From assembly GCA_041667545.1 (NCBI GenBank), contig JBAYES010000026.1:1-27908 (forward strand): a stretch of 27,908 nucleotides of DNA, written 5' to 3'. Origin of the DNA: SLID01 sp041667545. Its GTDB lineage: Bacteria; Omnitrophota; Gorgyraeia; Tantalellales; Tantalellaceae. Shown one piece after another: positions 1 through 7,191 of this stretch. The translations under genes were made by a program, and so were the position numbers. Position 1 is the first letter of the stretch. Each line of letters begins with the position of its first letter. The notes under the pieces were generated by a model. That model ran no database searches and was not told where the DNA came from. It saw only the letters and a program-made list of their open reading frames with translations.

Positions 1-44
1 CCCCTTCGGGGGCTCCTCGTGACGACGGCGTAGGAATTTACTGC
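1..44. repeat. 44-bp direct repeat, copy A
   Basis: These 44 bases recur without a mismatch at 231-274. The copy begins in the loop-proximal arm of a C-rich/G-rich hairpin and is cut by the window edge, so its left part is missing. Copies A and B diverge right after the shared block. It is non-coding and I see no gene in it. Confidence 0.9.
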
Positions 45-65
45 AGATGACTGAGATGTTACCGA

Positions 66-118
66 GAATAAAGTAACCTGTCCCCACGACCGTCGTTGCG
101 AACCCGCCGAAGGCGGGT
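66..118. repeat. Palindrome arm and short GC hairpin
   Basis: Bases 66-84 resemble the right arm of the palindromes at 375-434 and 1975-2032 (ending CCTGTCCCC; 15 of 19 positions agree with 416-434). Just downstream, ACCCGCC (102-108) and GGCGGGT (112-118) form a perfect 7-bp stem around a GAA loop. The surroundings (GTTGCGA ... GAAGC) resemble the dispersed intergenic repeats with cores like ATTGCGAGGAGC and GCGACGAAGC that occur in many bacterial genomes. That comparison is from memory. Confidence 0.55.
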
Positions 119-256
119 GAAGCCCTTCGTATCGTGATAAATGCTATGGCTCAGGATTTCGGCAGACTTGGCATAGGGCCGAAGCAATCCCTCTCCGAAA
201 TATTTTCATATTATGAGATCACTTCGTCGCCCCCTTCGGGGGCTCCTCGTGACGAC
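92..256. repeat. Composite palindromic intergenic element (MITE-like)
   Basis: The ends look like imperfect terminal inverted repeats: GTCGTTGCGA at about 92-101 against TCGTGACGAC at 247-256, whose complement is GTCGTCACGA (8 of 10). Internal segments mirror each other too: GAAGCAATCCCTC near 181-193 against the complement of GAGATCACTTC near 215-225. Two GC stems (102-118, 229-243) sit one in each half. It has no coding capacity, which would fit a miniature mobilised repeat. The boundaries are approximate. Confidence 0.45.
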
Positions 257-274
257 GGCGTAGGAATTTACTGC
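229..274. repeat. 44-bp direct repeat, copy B, with hairpin
   Basis: Bases 231-274 repeat 1-44 exactly. GCCCCC (229-234) pairs with GGGGGC (238-243) around a three-base loop. The remaining gene-free sequence, 275-374, is AT-rich and I see no gene or strong promoter there. Confidence 0.85.
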
Positions 275-374
275 GGAGAACTGAGGTGATACAAATATTA
301 TGCCCTATACAGTACACGGATAATATTATAAAATACATGCAAAAGGCATATACCAGGTTCATTATGGGGACAGT

Positions 375-434
375 GGGGACAGGCTGCTTAATTGTCACAG
401 CTGTTCCCAAGTCATAATTAAGTTGCCTGTCTCC
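375..434. repeat. Palindromic element 1 of 4
   Basis: This is a 60-bp imperfect palindrome. The left arm begins GGGGACAGGCTGCTTAATT, and the complement of the right end begins GGAGACAGGCAACTTAATT; about 20 of 24 positions agree. The centre (roughly 399-411) is not paired. The same arms recur at 1975-2032, 3325-3378 and 4642-4681. It ends 46 bases before the SEC-C gene. Confidence 0.8.
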
Positions 435-480
435 GGAATTGGTTAGGGAAGCATGATCTCATGAGGAGGTAATCGCGCTT

Positions 481-1968
481 ATGAAAACAGGAAGGAACGA
501 TCCCTGTCCTTGCGGCAGCGGTAAAAAATTCAAGAAATGCTGCGGCGCGGATATCCCCCGCGCCGCTCGGGAGATATTCGCGCCCATGCCGGAAGACATG
601 AAGACCAATACAAAACTCGACCTTTACATGGAAGCTTTCCGGATGCTTTTGTTTTACGCCGAGAGTTGTAAGAAGGATCCTAAGCATGGGACGGTACTAA
701 GAAAGATATCGCGGGAATTCGAAGAGTTGTATAAGCCGGGCCAGGAAGGCGGCCTTACGGATAGTTTTTATATGAACTGGTTCGTGCTCGATAACCGTTT
801 TGGAGTAGAACAGCATACGGCAACCGAACGTTTCCTTCAAGAAGATATGTGCCGGGACCTTGATGACGAGCTCAAAGAAGCTTTTTTCGGGTTATCTGAA
901 AGCTATGCTACATGCCACCAGATCAAGGAAACGCGAAGCGAAAGCATAGTTTTCGAGGAGATCGGCACCGGGAGGCTATGGACGGTCAACCGGATAGGAG
1001 ATCCCGATGAGAAAGACGCTTTCCCGGGCGACATATGGCATGCCCGTTTTGTCGGGCCGAGCGACGACGCCTACTGTTTCGGCCAGCCGTATCTTTTCGA
1101 AAAGAGCGCGAAGAAGAATTTTTCAGAAATTGTCGAAAATGTAATAAATTCATTTAAAGAGTATGCCTCGACCCGTTCCATTGAGTTTAGTATGCCCCGT
1201 GATGCCTTCAAAAGCGGCGCTATTTTCTGGGCCGGGTATCTCCATAAAAGCATGATGTTCGCGTCTGAGCAGGCGCCGGGTGATATCTCCGAGCCGAAAG
1301 AGCGGAGGCCCGCGTTATGCAATACCGACGGCGACAAAATACGGTTTTGCAAAGTCATTTTCAATATTCTTGAAAAACAAGGTATCGCCTCGGGATTATC
1401 GCGCATGAGAGGGTTGGAAGAGGAAGAAAAAGATAAAGACCGCTGGGTCTGGACCAAGAAAGGTAATCGCAGGATGAAGTCCTGGGAAAACACCCTGCTG
1501 GGCCATGTGAGTATCCGTGGAGACGAGCTGGTAGGCGAGGTCAATTCGCTGGAACGAGCGCTCCGCCTTAAGAACAAGCTCGCAAAAGGCCTTGGTAAAA
1601 TGGTAAAATATGCCAATATCGAAGGAAGTGACCCGGGTGCAATGCCCCCGATGTCAGAAAAAGATAGGAAGAAGATCCGGGATGAACAGCGTAGTTTTAT
1701 GGCAGACCCCTTAGTAAGAAAGGCCCTGGATGAAAAACAGAAGGAATATTATCTTAAAGACTGGATACGCTCACGCATACCGGCTCTTGAGGGAAGAACC
1801 CCGAAGGAAGCTTTGAAAACAAGAGAAGGACGATTGATGTTGGAAGACCTAATAAACGAGATGGAGGCTATGGGGCAAGTAAGTACAGCCGCGATCCGTC
1901 AGACGGACATGAATTTTTTAAGAAAAGCTCTAGGCCTGCCTTTGGCCAAACGCGATAATTCCGGGTAG
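481..1968 (+). CDS. SEC-C motif protein of unknown function
   Basis: The 495-residue protein opens with a SEC-C zinc-binding motif (CPCGSGKKFKKCCG, residues 9-22; Cys9, Cys11, Cys20, Cys21), the module best known from the SecA C-terminus and found on many otherwise unrelated proteins. The remaining ~470 residues are soluble, with no membrane segment or signal peptide. I do not recognise the central part. Near the C-terminus, the stretch around RTPKEALKTREGR and the following helix resemble the tail seen on other SEC-C proteins and MbcA/ParS-like domains; that is a weak resemblance. The start is supported by AGGAGGT (464-470), 10 bases upstream. It stands alone between two palindromes and is richer in GC codons than the glycan genes downstream. 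No function is assigned; cytoplasmic metal or nucleic-acid binding would be a guess. Confidence 0.85.
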   Translation: MKTGRNDPCPCGSGKKFKKCCGADIPRAAREIFAPMPEDMKTNTKLDLYMEAFRMLLFYAESCKKDPKHGTVLRKISREFEELYKPGQEGGLTDSFYMNWFVLDNRFGVEQHTATERFLQEDMCRDLDDELKEAFFGLSESYATCHQIKETRSESIVFEEIGTGRLWTVNRIGDPDEKDAFPGDIWHARFVGPSDDAYCFGQPYLFEKSAKKNFSEIVENVINSFKEYASTRSIEFSMPRDAFKSGAIFWAGYLHKSMMFASEQAPGDISEPKERRPALCNTDGDKIRFCKVIFNILEKQGIASGLSRMRGLEEEEKDKDRWVWTKKGNRRMKSWENTLLGHVSIRGDELVGEVNSLERALRLKNKLAKGLGKMVKYANIEGSDPGAMPPMSEKDRKKIRDEQRSFMADPLVRKALDEKQKEYYLKDWIRSRIPALEGRTPKEALKTREGRLMLEDLINEMEAMGQVSTAAIRQTDMNFLRKALGLPLAKRDNSG

Positions 1969-1974
1969 GTCCGG

Positions 1975-2032
1975 GGGGCCAGGCTACTAATCGTCGCAAC
2001 TATCTCCCGTCATAATTAAGTTGCCTGCCCCC
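1975..2032. repeat. Palindromic element 2 of 4
   Basis: The left arm (GGGGCCAGGCTACTAATCG) and right arm (ending ATTAAGTTGCCTGCCCCC) pair as an imperfect palindrome related to element 1. The right half, CATAATTAAGTTGCCTG, matches element 1 exactly at 413-429. It starts 6 bases after the SEC-C gene stop, where a transcript hairpin could also act as a terminator. Confidence 0.8.
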
Positions 2033-2057
2033 ATAATTACAAAATAGCAAACTGAAC

Positions 2058-2110
2058 TTGACTATTTTATTAAAATATAGTAAACTATAGTTGACTATTT
2101 GAGGGTTATT
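2058..2110 (+). promoter_or_regulatory. Promoter/operator-like region before ATPase 1
   Basis: TTGACT (2058-2063) is followed after 17 bases by TAAACT (2081-2086), a weak sigma70-like pair. A perfect inverted repeat, TATAGT-AA-ACTATA (2076-2089), covers the -10 region and could be a repressor site. A second TTGACTATTT follows at 2091-2100. GAGGG (2101-2105) is a usable ribosome site for the ATG at 2111. A similar arrangement precedes the second ATPase at 3436-3466. Confidence 0.4.
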
Positions 2111-3316
2111 ATGCTGGATGAAATATTTTATATTCACACCAAAACCGTAGAGAATGTACCTTTGTCTTTCAGAAGGTATCTGTACGATACCATAGACTGG
2201 GATTCCGGGCGTATCTGTATTACGGGAGCCCGGGGTGTAGGTAAAACCACTATGCTTTTACAGCATTATCACCGCGAGTACGGTGATGTGGAGAAATGTC
2301 TATACATTTCGGCCGATAATGTGGAAATATGCGCCTTGGGACTTTTTAATTCCGCCAAAGAATATTTTAAGTATGGAGGCCGGGCTCTCATAATAGACGA
2401 GATACATAAATATCCTTCGTGGCAGATAGAGCTTAAGAATATTGTCGATACGTTCAAAGACCGAAAAATAATGATCTCAGGCAGTTCTTCGCTTGATCTT
2501 CAAAAAGGCAAAGCGGACCTCTCTCGAAGGATGGTTTATTACTCCCTGAAAGGTCTTTCTTTCAGGGAGTATTTGCGCTTACAAGAGAAAATAGATATCC
2601 CGGCATTTAAGCTTGAGGATGTTATGAGTTCACATGTAGCTATTTCACAGGACTTGATCAAAAAAGGCCCGATACTGAAATTTTTCAAAGATTATCTGAT
2701 AGGGGGGTATTATCCCTTTTTCACGGAAGGCCCGGGAACATATCTTTCCAAGGTGCTCAATATAATTGAAAAAGTGCTTTATGAAGACATAGCGGTAACG
2801 GGCAATATAAAAAAGACGCATATTTTTGTATTAAAAAAGATTTTGTGGCTTATAGCCACTTCCGTTCCGTTTAAAGTAAACATATCGAAGATGTCGAGAG
2901 AGTTGGGTATTTCCAAGGAATACATTTATATCTACTTGGAGTATCTTGAAAAAGCCGCTCTTATAAACGCTATGCGTCCTGCCGGCAAAGCCTACAAAAT
3001 GGTGCGCAAGGCCGAAAAGATGTTTATAGAGAACACCAACCTGCTTTTAGGCCTTAACAATTTTCTAAGATCGGAGAGCGAGCAGGGCGCCGTTCGAGAA
3101 ACATTTTTTGTTAATCAGCTGAAAGACAGCGAAAAGATAAGTTTAAGTGACAGGGGAGATTTCGCGGTAGGGGGCAGGTATACGATAGAAGTGGGAGGTA
3201 AAGATAAAAAGTCAATTCAGATAAAGGGGATAAAAGACGCGTATATAGCCGCCGACCGCATAGAGATAGGATATGGAAACAAAGTTCCGCTATATTTGTT
3301 CGGCATGTTATATTAG
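2111..3316 (+). CDS. AAA_14-type P-loop ATPase 1
   Basis: The protein has 401 residues. Walker A is GARGVGKTT (39-47), Walker B is ALIIDEIH (92-99) followed by KYPSW, a sensor-like GSSS lies near 124-127 and an Arg pair at 139-140. This order fits the AAA_14/DUF4143 superfamily of single-gene ATPases. A central winged-helix-like part (around SRELGISKEYIYIYLEYLEKA) precedes a C-terminal segment with RYTIEVGGKDK, which resembles the restriction-nuclease-like end of the family. The cellular role of these proteins is poorly known; DNA-linked or defence roles are often proposed. I chose the ATG at 2111 because GAGGG stands 5 bases upstream. An upstream in-frame TTG (2099) would destroy that ribosome site. 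It has its own promoter-like region and is flanked by palindromes 2 and 3. Confidence 0.85.
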   Translation: MLDEIFYIHTKTVENVPLSFRRYLYDTIDWDSGRICITGARGVGKTTMLLQHYHREYGDVEKCLYISADNVEICALGLFNSAKEYFKYGGRALIIDEIHKYPSWQIELKNIVDTFKDRKIMISGSSSLDLQKGKADLSRRMVYYSLKGLSFREYLRLQEKIDIPAFKLEDVMSSHVAISQDLIKKGPILKFFKDYLIGGYYPFFTEGPGTYLSKVLNIIEKVLYEDIAVTGNIKKTHIFVLKKILWLIATSVPFKVNISKMSRELGISKEYIYIYLEYLEKAALINAMRPAGKAYKMVRKAEKMFIENTNLLLGLNNFLRSESEQGAVRETFFVNQLKDSEKISLSDRGDFAVGGRYTIEVGGKDKKSIQIKGIKDAYIAADRIEIGYGNKVPLYLFGMLY

Positions 3317-3324
3317 GTAGTTCC

Positions 3325-3378
3325 GGGGACAGGCAACTTAATCGCCACAACCCCATGCTCCGGCACGATTAAGTTGCT
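3325..3378. repeat. Palindromic element 3 of 4
   Basis: The left arm, GGGGACAGGCAACTTAATCG (3325-3344), is intact. The right arm, CGATTAAGTTGC (3366-3377), pairs with it but lacks the terminal CTGTCCCC. It begins 8 bases after the ATPase 1 stop. Confidence 0.75.
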
Positions 3379-3435
3379 ATAAATGGTTTAGCTACAGCGT
3401 CCCGCGATACATCATTGAAATACCATATTTATAGT

Positions 3436-3466
3436 TTGATTTTTCAATAAAAATAGTGTATGCTAT
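3436..3466 (+). promoter_or_regulatory. Promoter-like site before ATPase 2, possibly leaderless
   Basis: TTGATT (3436-3441), a 17-base spacer and TATGCT (3459-3464) make a sigma70-like promoter. ATAG (3453-3456) and CTAT (3463-3466) form a short inverted repeat around the -10, similar in place to the TATAGT/ACTATA repeat before ATPase 1. A transcript start 6-8 bases after the -10 would fall on the ATG at 3471, giving little or no leader. No ribosome site precedes that ATG. Confidence 0.4.
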
Positions 3467-3470
3467 GGCC

Positions 3471-4616
3471 ATGGATAAACTGATAAAAAGGACTATTGAT
3501 CTAACGAGGGTAAAAGACCTTATGCGGCTTTTCCCGGTAACGGCCATTTTGGGTCCGAGACAATCCGGGAAGACCGTTCTTGCGGGGAAGATAGGGTATG
3601 ACCATTATTTTGATCTTGAGAACCCGCGGGATCTGGCTAAATTTCAACAGGCGCAGCTTATTCTTGAGGAACTTGAAGGATTAATAGTGATAGACGAGGT
3701 ACAGCGAAGTCCCGAGCTTTTCCCTTTGATAAGGTTTCTGACCGATAATAACCCCCGGCAAAAATATCTTATACTCGGCAGCGCTTCCGGAGAGTTATTG
3801 AGGCAGACATCCGAGTCTTTGGCGGGCCGCGCGGCCTATTACGAATTAGGCGGCCTCGGGATCTCCGATGTCGGGATAAAAAATATAAAAAAACTTTGGC
3901 TGAGAGGAGGATTTCCCAGGGCTTATCTCGGAGCCTCCGACACAGAGGCCTTTCTGTGGCTGTCAAATTACATCAGTGCTCTGCTTGAGAGGGATATGCC
4001 GCAGATGGGAATAAACATACCCGCCAATACTCTTCGCAGGTTCTGGACAATGATATGTCATTATCACGGCCAGATCGTTAACTTTTCCGAGATAGGGCGG
4101 GCTTTTGGTGTCTCCGACATGACGGTAAGAAAGTATCTGGACATACTCGAAAAGACTTTTATGGTGCGGATCCTCCAGCCATGGTATGTTAATGTAGGTA
4201 AGAGGCTGGTTAAAAGGCCTAAAGTGTATGTAAGAGATGCCGGGATATTTCACTCTCTTATGGCAATAGAAAGCAGCGGCACGTTGACCTCCCACAACAA
4301 ACTTGGGGCTTCCTGGGAAGGGTTCGCTCTTGAGGCCTCGGCGCGAAGTATAGGCAAAAGAAGAGAAGAGTATTATTTCTGGGGTACCCATACAGGCGCG
4401 GAAGTAGACCTTTTCTGGCAGGCCGAGGGAGCGAACTGGGCCGTAGAATGCAAATATGATAACTCTCCCACGGTAACAAAGTCCATGAAGTCGGCTATGA
4501 AAGACCTTAAGCTTAAACACCTATGGGTGGTATACCCCGGAAAAGAAACCTACAAGCTTGACAAAAACATAACCGCCCGCCCGATCTCCGGCATCGGTGA
4601 AAAGTGGGAGTATTAG
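3471..4616 (+). CDS. AAA_14/DUF4143 P-loop ATPase 2
   Basis: The protein has 381 residues. Walker A GPRQSGKT (28-35), Walker B LIVIDEVQ (71-78), GSAS (103-106) and ESLAGR (115-120) are the usual signature of the widespread ATP-binding proteins with an AAA_14 domain and a DUF4143 C-terminus. A helix-turn-helix-like stretch (SEIGRAFGVSDMTVRKYLDIL, about 206-226) lies between them. The C-terminus carries GAEVDLFW and AVECKY, where Asp313, Glu326 and Lys328 fit a PD-(D/E)xK nuclease fold. Biological role unknown. In-frame starts at 3456 (GTG), 3465 and 3471 are possible; I favour 3471 because the predicted -10 overlaps the earlier ones. It is related to, but much diverged from, the preceding ATPase. 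It is not obviously linked to the sugar genes that follow. Confidence 0.88.
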   Translation: MDKLIKRTIDLTRVKDLMRLFPVTAILGPRQSGKTVLAGKIGYDHYFDLENPRDLAKFQQAQLILEELEGLIVIDEVQRSPELFPLIRFLTDNNPRQKYLILGSASGELLRQTSESLAGRAAYYELGGLGISDVGIKNIKKLWLRGGFPRAYLGASDTEAFLWLSNYISALLERDMPQMGINIPANTLRRFWTMICHYHGQIVNFSEIGRAFGVSDMTVRKYLDILEKTFMVRILQPWYVNVGKRLVKRPKVYVRDAGIFHSLMAIESSGTLTSHNKLGASWEGFALEASARSIGKRREEYYFWGTHTGAEVDLFWQAEGANWAVECKYDNSPTVTKSMKSAMKDLKLKHLWVVYPGKETYKLDKNITARPISGIGEKWEY

Positions 4617-4641
4617 AACGAAGAATTTCCGGGCAGATCCC

Positions 4642-4681
4642 GGGGGAACGCGAACTTAATTGTCACAGCCCCATGATTACG
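4642..4681. repeat. Palindromic element 4 of 4 (left arm only)
   Basis: GGGGGAACGCGAACTTAATTG matches the left arm of the family imperfectly, and CACAGCCCCATG (4664-4675) matches the centre of element 3 with one change. The right arm has been lost or replaced. It starts 25 bases after the ATPase 2 stop. The rest of the gap to 4759 shows only AAGGAG (4747-4752), the ribosome site for rfbF; no convincing promoter was found. Confidence 0.6.
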
Positions 4682-4759
4682 CGAAAAACGCAACGAACGC
4701 AATTATGGGAATGAAGCACTTACCCGGAACTGAGAAACCGTAGAATAAGGAGATGATCC

Positions 4760-5536
4760 ATGAAAGTAGTCATTTTATGCGGAGGGTTGGGGACAAGGCT
4801 CAGGGAAGAAACCGAATTTAAACCCAAACCGATGGTCGAGATAGGGGATAGGCCCATTCTTTGGCACATAATGAAAACCTATGCTCACTATGGGTACAAT
4901 GACTTCGTGCTTTGCCTCGGGTACAAAGGAGAAATGATTAAGGAGTATTTTCTTAATTATGAGCTCTTGAACAATGACTTTACTATCAAGCTTGGGGAAA
5001 GAGAAAGCTTTGAGGTGCATAGTTCCCACGATGAAAGGGGATGGCTTGTGACGCTTGCCGATACGGGAGATGACAATTTAAAGGGTTCCAGGCTTAAACA
5101 GATAGAGAAATATATCAAAGAGGATATGTTTCTCGTGACATACGGCGACGGGATAGCGAACCTCGATCTTAATGATCTTGTTCGTTTTCACATAAAACAC
5201 GGAAAAACCGCCACAGTAACCGGAGTAAACGCGGTTTCTTTGATCGGCGATCTGAAGATCGAGGGAGACAAGGTGCAGGTTTTCAGGGAAAAACATAAGA
5301 AAACCTCTAATTTTGTGAGCGGGGGGTATTTTGTATTTAACAGGAATATTTTTGATAAACTCAGCATTAATGAAAATGTCGATCTTGAGATAGGCCCGTT
5401 AGAGGAATTAGCTAAGGAAGGCGAGCTAATGGTATACAAGCACCCCGGCTTCTGGGCCTGCATGGACACCTACAGGGATGTGGAACTTCTGAACAGGATG
5501 TGGAAAGAAAACAGGGCCGAGTGGAAAGTATGGTAG
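4760..5536 (+). CDS. rfbF: Glucose-1-phosphate cytidylyltransferase
   Basis: Makes CDP-glucose from CTP and glucose 1-phosphate in the cytoplasm, the entry step to CDP-linked deoxysugars. The 258-residue length is typical of RfbF. The nucleotide-binding signature GGLGTRLREETEFKPKPM lies at 8-25, the metal-binding YGDG at 128-131 (Asp130), and SGGYFVFNR and the FWACMDTYRD end are all characteristic of the RfbF branch rather than of RmlA or GalU. AAGGAG ends 7 bases before the ATG. It is the first gene of a tight run with the 4,6-dehydratase (6-base gap), epimerase, C-methyltransferase and aminotransferase. CDP specificity is inferred from family similarity and from rfbG next door. Confidence 0.95.
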   Translation: MKVVILCGGLGTRLREETEFKPKPMVEIGDRPILWHIMKTYAHYGYNDFVLCLGYKGEMIKEYFLNYELLNNDFTIKLGERESFEVHSSHDERGWLVTLADTGDDNLKGSRLKQIEKYIKEDMFLVTYGDGIANLDLNDLVRFHIKHGKTATVTGVNAVSLIGDLKIEGDKVQVFREKHKKTSNFVSGGYFVFNRNIFDKLSINENVDLEIGPLEELAKEGELMVYKHPGFWACMDTYRDVELLNRMWKENRAEWKVW

Positions 5537-5542
5537 GGTTTT

Positions 5543-6631
5543 ATGACAGGTGATCTCAAAGATTTTTATAGCGGTAAGAAGGTCTTAGTAACGGGGCATA
5601 CCGGGTTCAAGGGGTCATGGCTTTCCTTGTGGCTTTTAGAGCTTGGGTGTAAAGTGGGAGGGTACGCGCTATCTTCCGATACGGAACCCAATCTTTACGG
5701 CATACTTGGGCTTTCTGACAAGGTTACGGAAGTTATTGCCGATATCAGGGACAGAGAAAAGGCAAAGTCTTTCGTTAAAGAATTCTCTCCCGACATTGTT
5801 ATACACATGGCCGCTCAACCTCTTGTAAGACGATCCTATAAGGATCCGGCGCTTACATACGAGACAAATGTCATGGGAACTGTTAATCTTCTGGAAGCCT
5901 GCAGAGAAGCCCCTTCAGTCCGGTCGATCGTAAATGTTACAAGCGATAAGTGTTACGATAATCACGGAGAGGACAGGCCTTATTCCGAAACCGATCCTAT
6001 GGGCGGACATGATCCCTACAGTTCCAGTAAAGGTTGTTCCGAACTTGTTTCTTCGGCGTATTCAAGATCTTATTTCTCAGAACAACAGTATGGCGCTACT
6101 CACAAAACGGCTTTAGCGACGGCAAGGTCGGGGAACGTTATCGGCGGAGGCGATTGGTCTGAGGACAGGCTGATCCCTGACGCGATAAGGGCTTTTTTAA
6201 AACATGAACCCCTTGTTGTACGTTATCCCGATGCTGTCCGACCATGGCAGTATGTCCTGGAACCCCTGTACGGATATCTTCTTCTTGCCCGGAACCTGTA
6301 CGAAAAAGGCCGGGATTTTTCAGGCCCGTGGAATTTCGGGCCGGATGAAAAAGAAGCCAAACCGGTCAGCTGGATAGCTGAGCACACAGCAAATATATGG
6401 GGCAACGGGGCGAAATGGCAAATAAGTGATGGAGAAAAACCTCACGAGGCAAGGAATTTGAAACTTAATTCAGAAAAGGCTTGTACCCTTTTGGGATGGC
6501 ATTCTACAATAGATCTTGAAGAGTCAGTAGAGAAAACAATGAGATGGTATGATGTCTGGCAAAAAGGTGGAGATATCTATAGATATTCTCTTCGGGAAAT
6601 AGACTTGTACAGGCAAAGGATAAATATATGA
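5543..6631 (+). CDS. rfbG: CDP-glucose 4,6-dehydratase
   Basis: Converts CDP-glucose to CDP-4-keto-6-deoxyglucose with bound NAD, the branch point for CDP sugars. The extended SDR has 362 residues, the usual length. The dinucleotide loop TGHTGFKG (17-24) has the FKGSWL continuation characteristic of RfbG. The catalytic tyrosine and lysine sit in PYSSSK (Tyr159, Lys163), with TSDKCYDN (133-140) carrying the Thr/Asp pair, and RPWQYVLEPL is a typical late family motif. It starts 6 bases after rfbF. Its stop overlaps the ATG of the epimerase (ATGA, 6628-6631), so translation is probably coupled. Confidence 0.95.
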   Translation: MTGDLKDFYSGKKVLVTGHTGFKGSWLSLWLLELGCKVGGYALSSDTEPNLYGILGLSDKVTEVIADIRDREKAKSFVKEFSPDIVIHMAAQPLVRRSYKDPALTYETNVMGTVNLLEACREAPSVRSIVNVTSDKCYDNHGEDRPYSETDPMGGHDPYSSSKGCSELVSSAYSRSYFSEQQYGATHKTALATARSGNVIGGGDWSEDRLIPDAIRAFLKHEPLVVRYPDAVRPWQYVLEPLYGYLLLARNLYEKGRDFSGPWNFGPDEKEAKPVSWIAEHTANIWGNGAKWQISDGEKPHEARNLKLNSEKACTLLGWHSTIDLEESVEKTMRWYDVWQKGGDIYRYSLREIDLYRQRINI

Positions 6632-7191
6632 GCGGGCGGTTCACTTTTAAAGATAGCTCTATCCCGGGATTGTACGTAGCGGAACGGAAGGGGCAGGAAG
6701 ATCAAAGAGGATATTTTTCCAGGTTATTTTGTTTAAATGATTTCGGGAAGATAGGTATGGGCAAAAATATTGTCCAGATAAATCATTCCTTAACCAGGGA
6801 AAAAGGGACTGTAAGAGGGCTTCATTTCCAGATGCCCCCCCATGCGGAGGTAAAGATCATAAGTTGTCTCCAAGGTGAGGTTTTTGACGTGGCGGTCGAT
6901 ATCAGGATGGGGTCAAAAACTTTTCTTAAATGGCATGCCGAGAAGTTGTCGCCCGGGAACAGGAAAACTATGATAATTCCTGAGGGTTTCGCGCATGGGT
7001 TTCAGGCGCTAACTGATAATTGCGAGTTGATCTATTTCCATACTGATATTTATGATCCCGGATGTGAAGGCGGGCTGAGAGTAGATGACGAGCGGATAGG
7101 TATCCAATGGCCTTTACCAGTCGCGGGCTTATCGGACAGGGATAAAAGCTATCCTGATATAGGGCATAACTTTACTGGAGTTAACTTATGA
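6628..7191 (+). CDS. RmlC-like NDP-4-keto-6-deoxysugar epimerase
   Basis: A cupin of 187 residues of the dTDP-4-dehydrorhamnose 3,5-epimerase family. Residues expected at the active site are present: His66 in RGLHFQ, Lys76 in AEVKIISC, Tyr136 and Tyr142 in the IYFHTDIYDP segment; the RVDDERIGIQWP end is typical. Because it sits between rfbG and a sugar C-methyltransferase and no rmlABD genes are visible, I infer that it acts on CDP-4-keto-6-deoxyglucose, at C3, C5 or both, rather than on the dTDP rhamnose intermediate. The conserved tyrosine keeps C5 chemistry possible. Overlaps both neighbours by 4 bases. I give no gene symbol because rfbC/rmlC would imply dTDP-rhamnose. Confidence 0.88.
   Translation: MSGRFTFKDSSIPGLYVAERKGQEDQRGYFSRLFCLNDFGKIGMGKNIVQINHSLTREKGTVRGLHFQMPPHAEVKIISCLQGEVFDVAVDIRMGSKTFLKWHAEKLSPGNRKTMIIPEGFAHGFQALTDNCELIYFHTDIYDPGCEGGLRVDDERIGIQWPLPVAGLSDRDKSYPDIGHNFTGVNL

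Noticed and set aside
1..274. Repeated 44-bp block as a CRISPR array
   Set aside because: Only two copies, separated by 186 bases, with no regular spacing and no cas genes.
418..687. Antisense 89-codon frame across the start of the SEC-C gene
   Set aside because: Overlaps the well-supported SEC-C motif and its ribosome site, and spans a palindromic repeat.
1071..1616. 181-codon antisense frame opposite the SEC-C gene
   Set aside because: Shadow of a clearly coding strand with a motif and ribosome site; the translation has no recognisable domain. The same applies to the long antisense frames at 3963-4520, 18221-18796, 20448-20936 and 24171-24680.
2111..4616. ATPase pair as an insertion sequence or transposition operon
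   Set aside because: No transposase (DDE, HUH or serine/tyrosine recombinase) motif is visible and the terminal palindromes are not a single inverted pair around both genes.
375..4681. Palindromes as integron attC sites
   Set aside because: No GTTRRRY/RYYYAAC core pairs were found in the arms and no integrase is present; the arrangement is only analogous.
6628..7191. Annotating the epimerase as rfbC of a dTDP-rhamnose pathway
   Set aside because: No rmlA, rmlB or rmlD is in the window and it is embedded in the CDP-sugar operon, so the substrate is more likely a CDP sugar.
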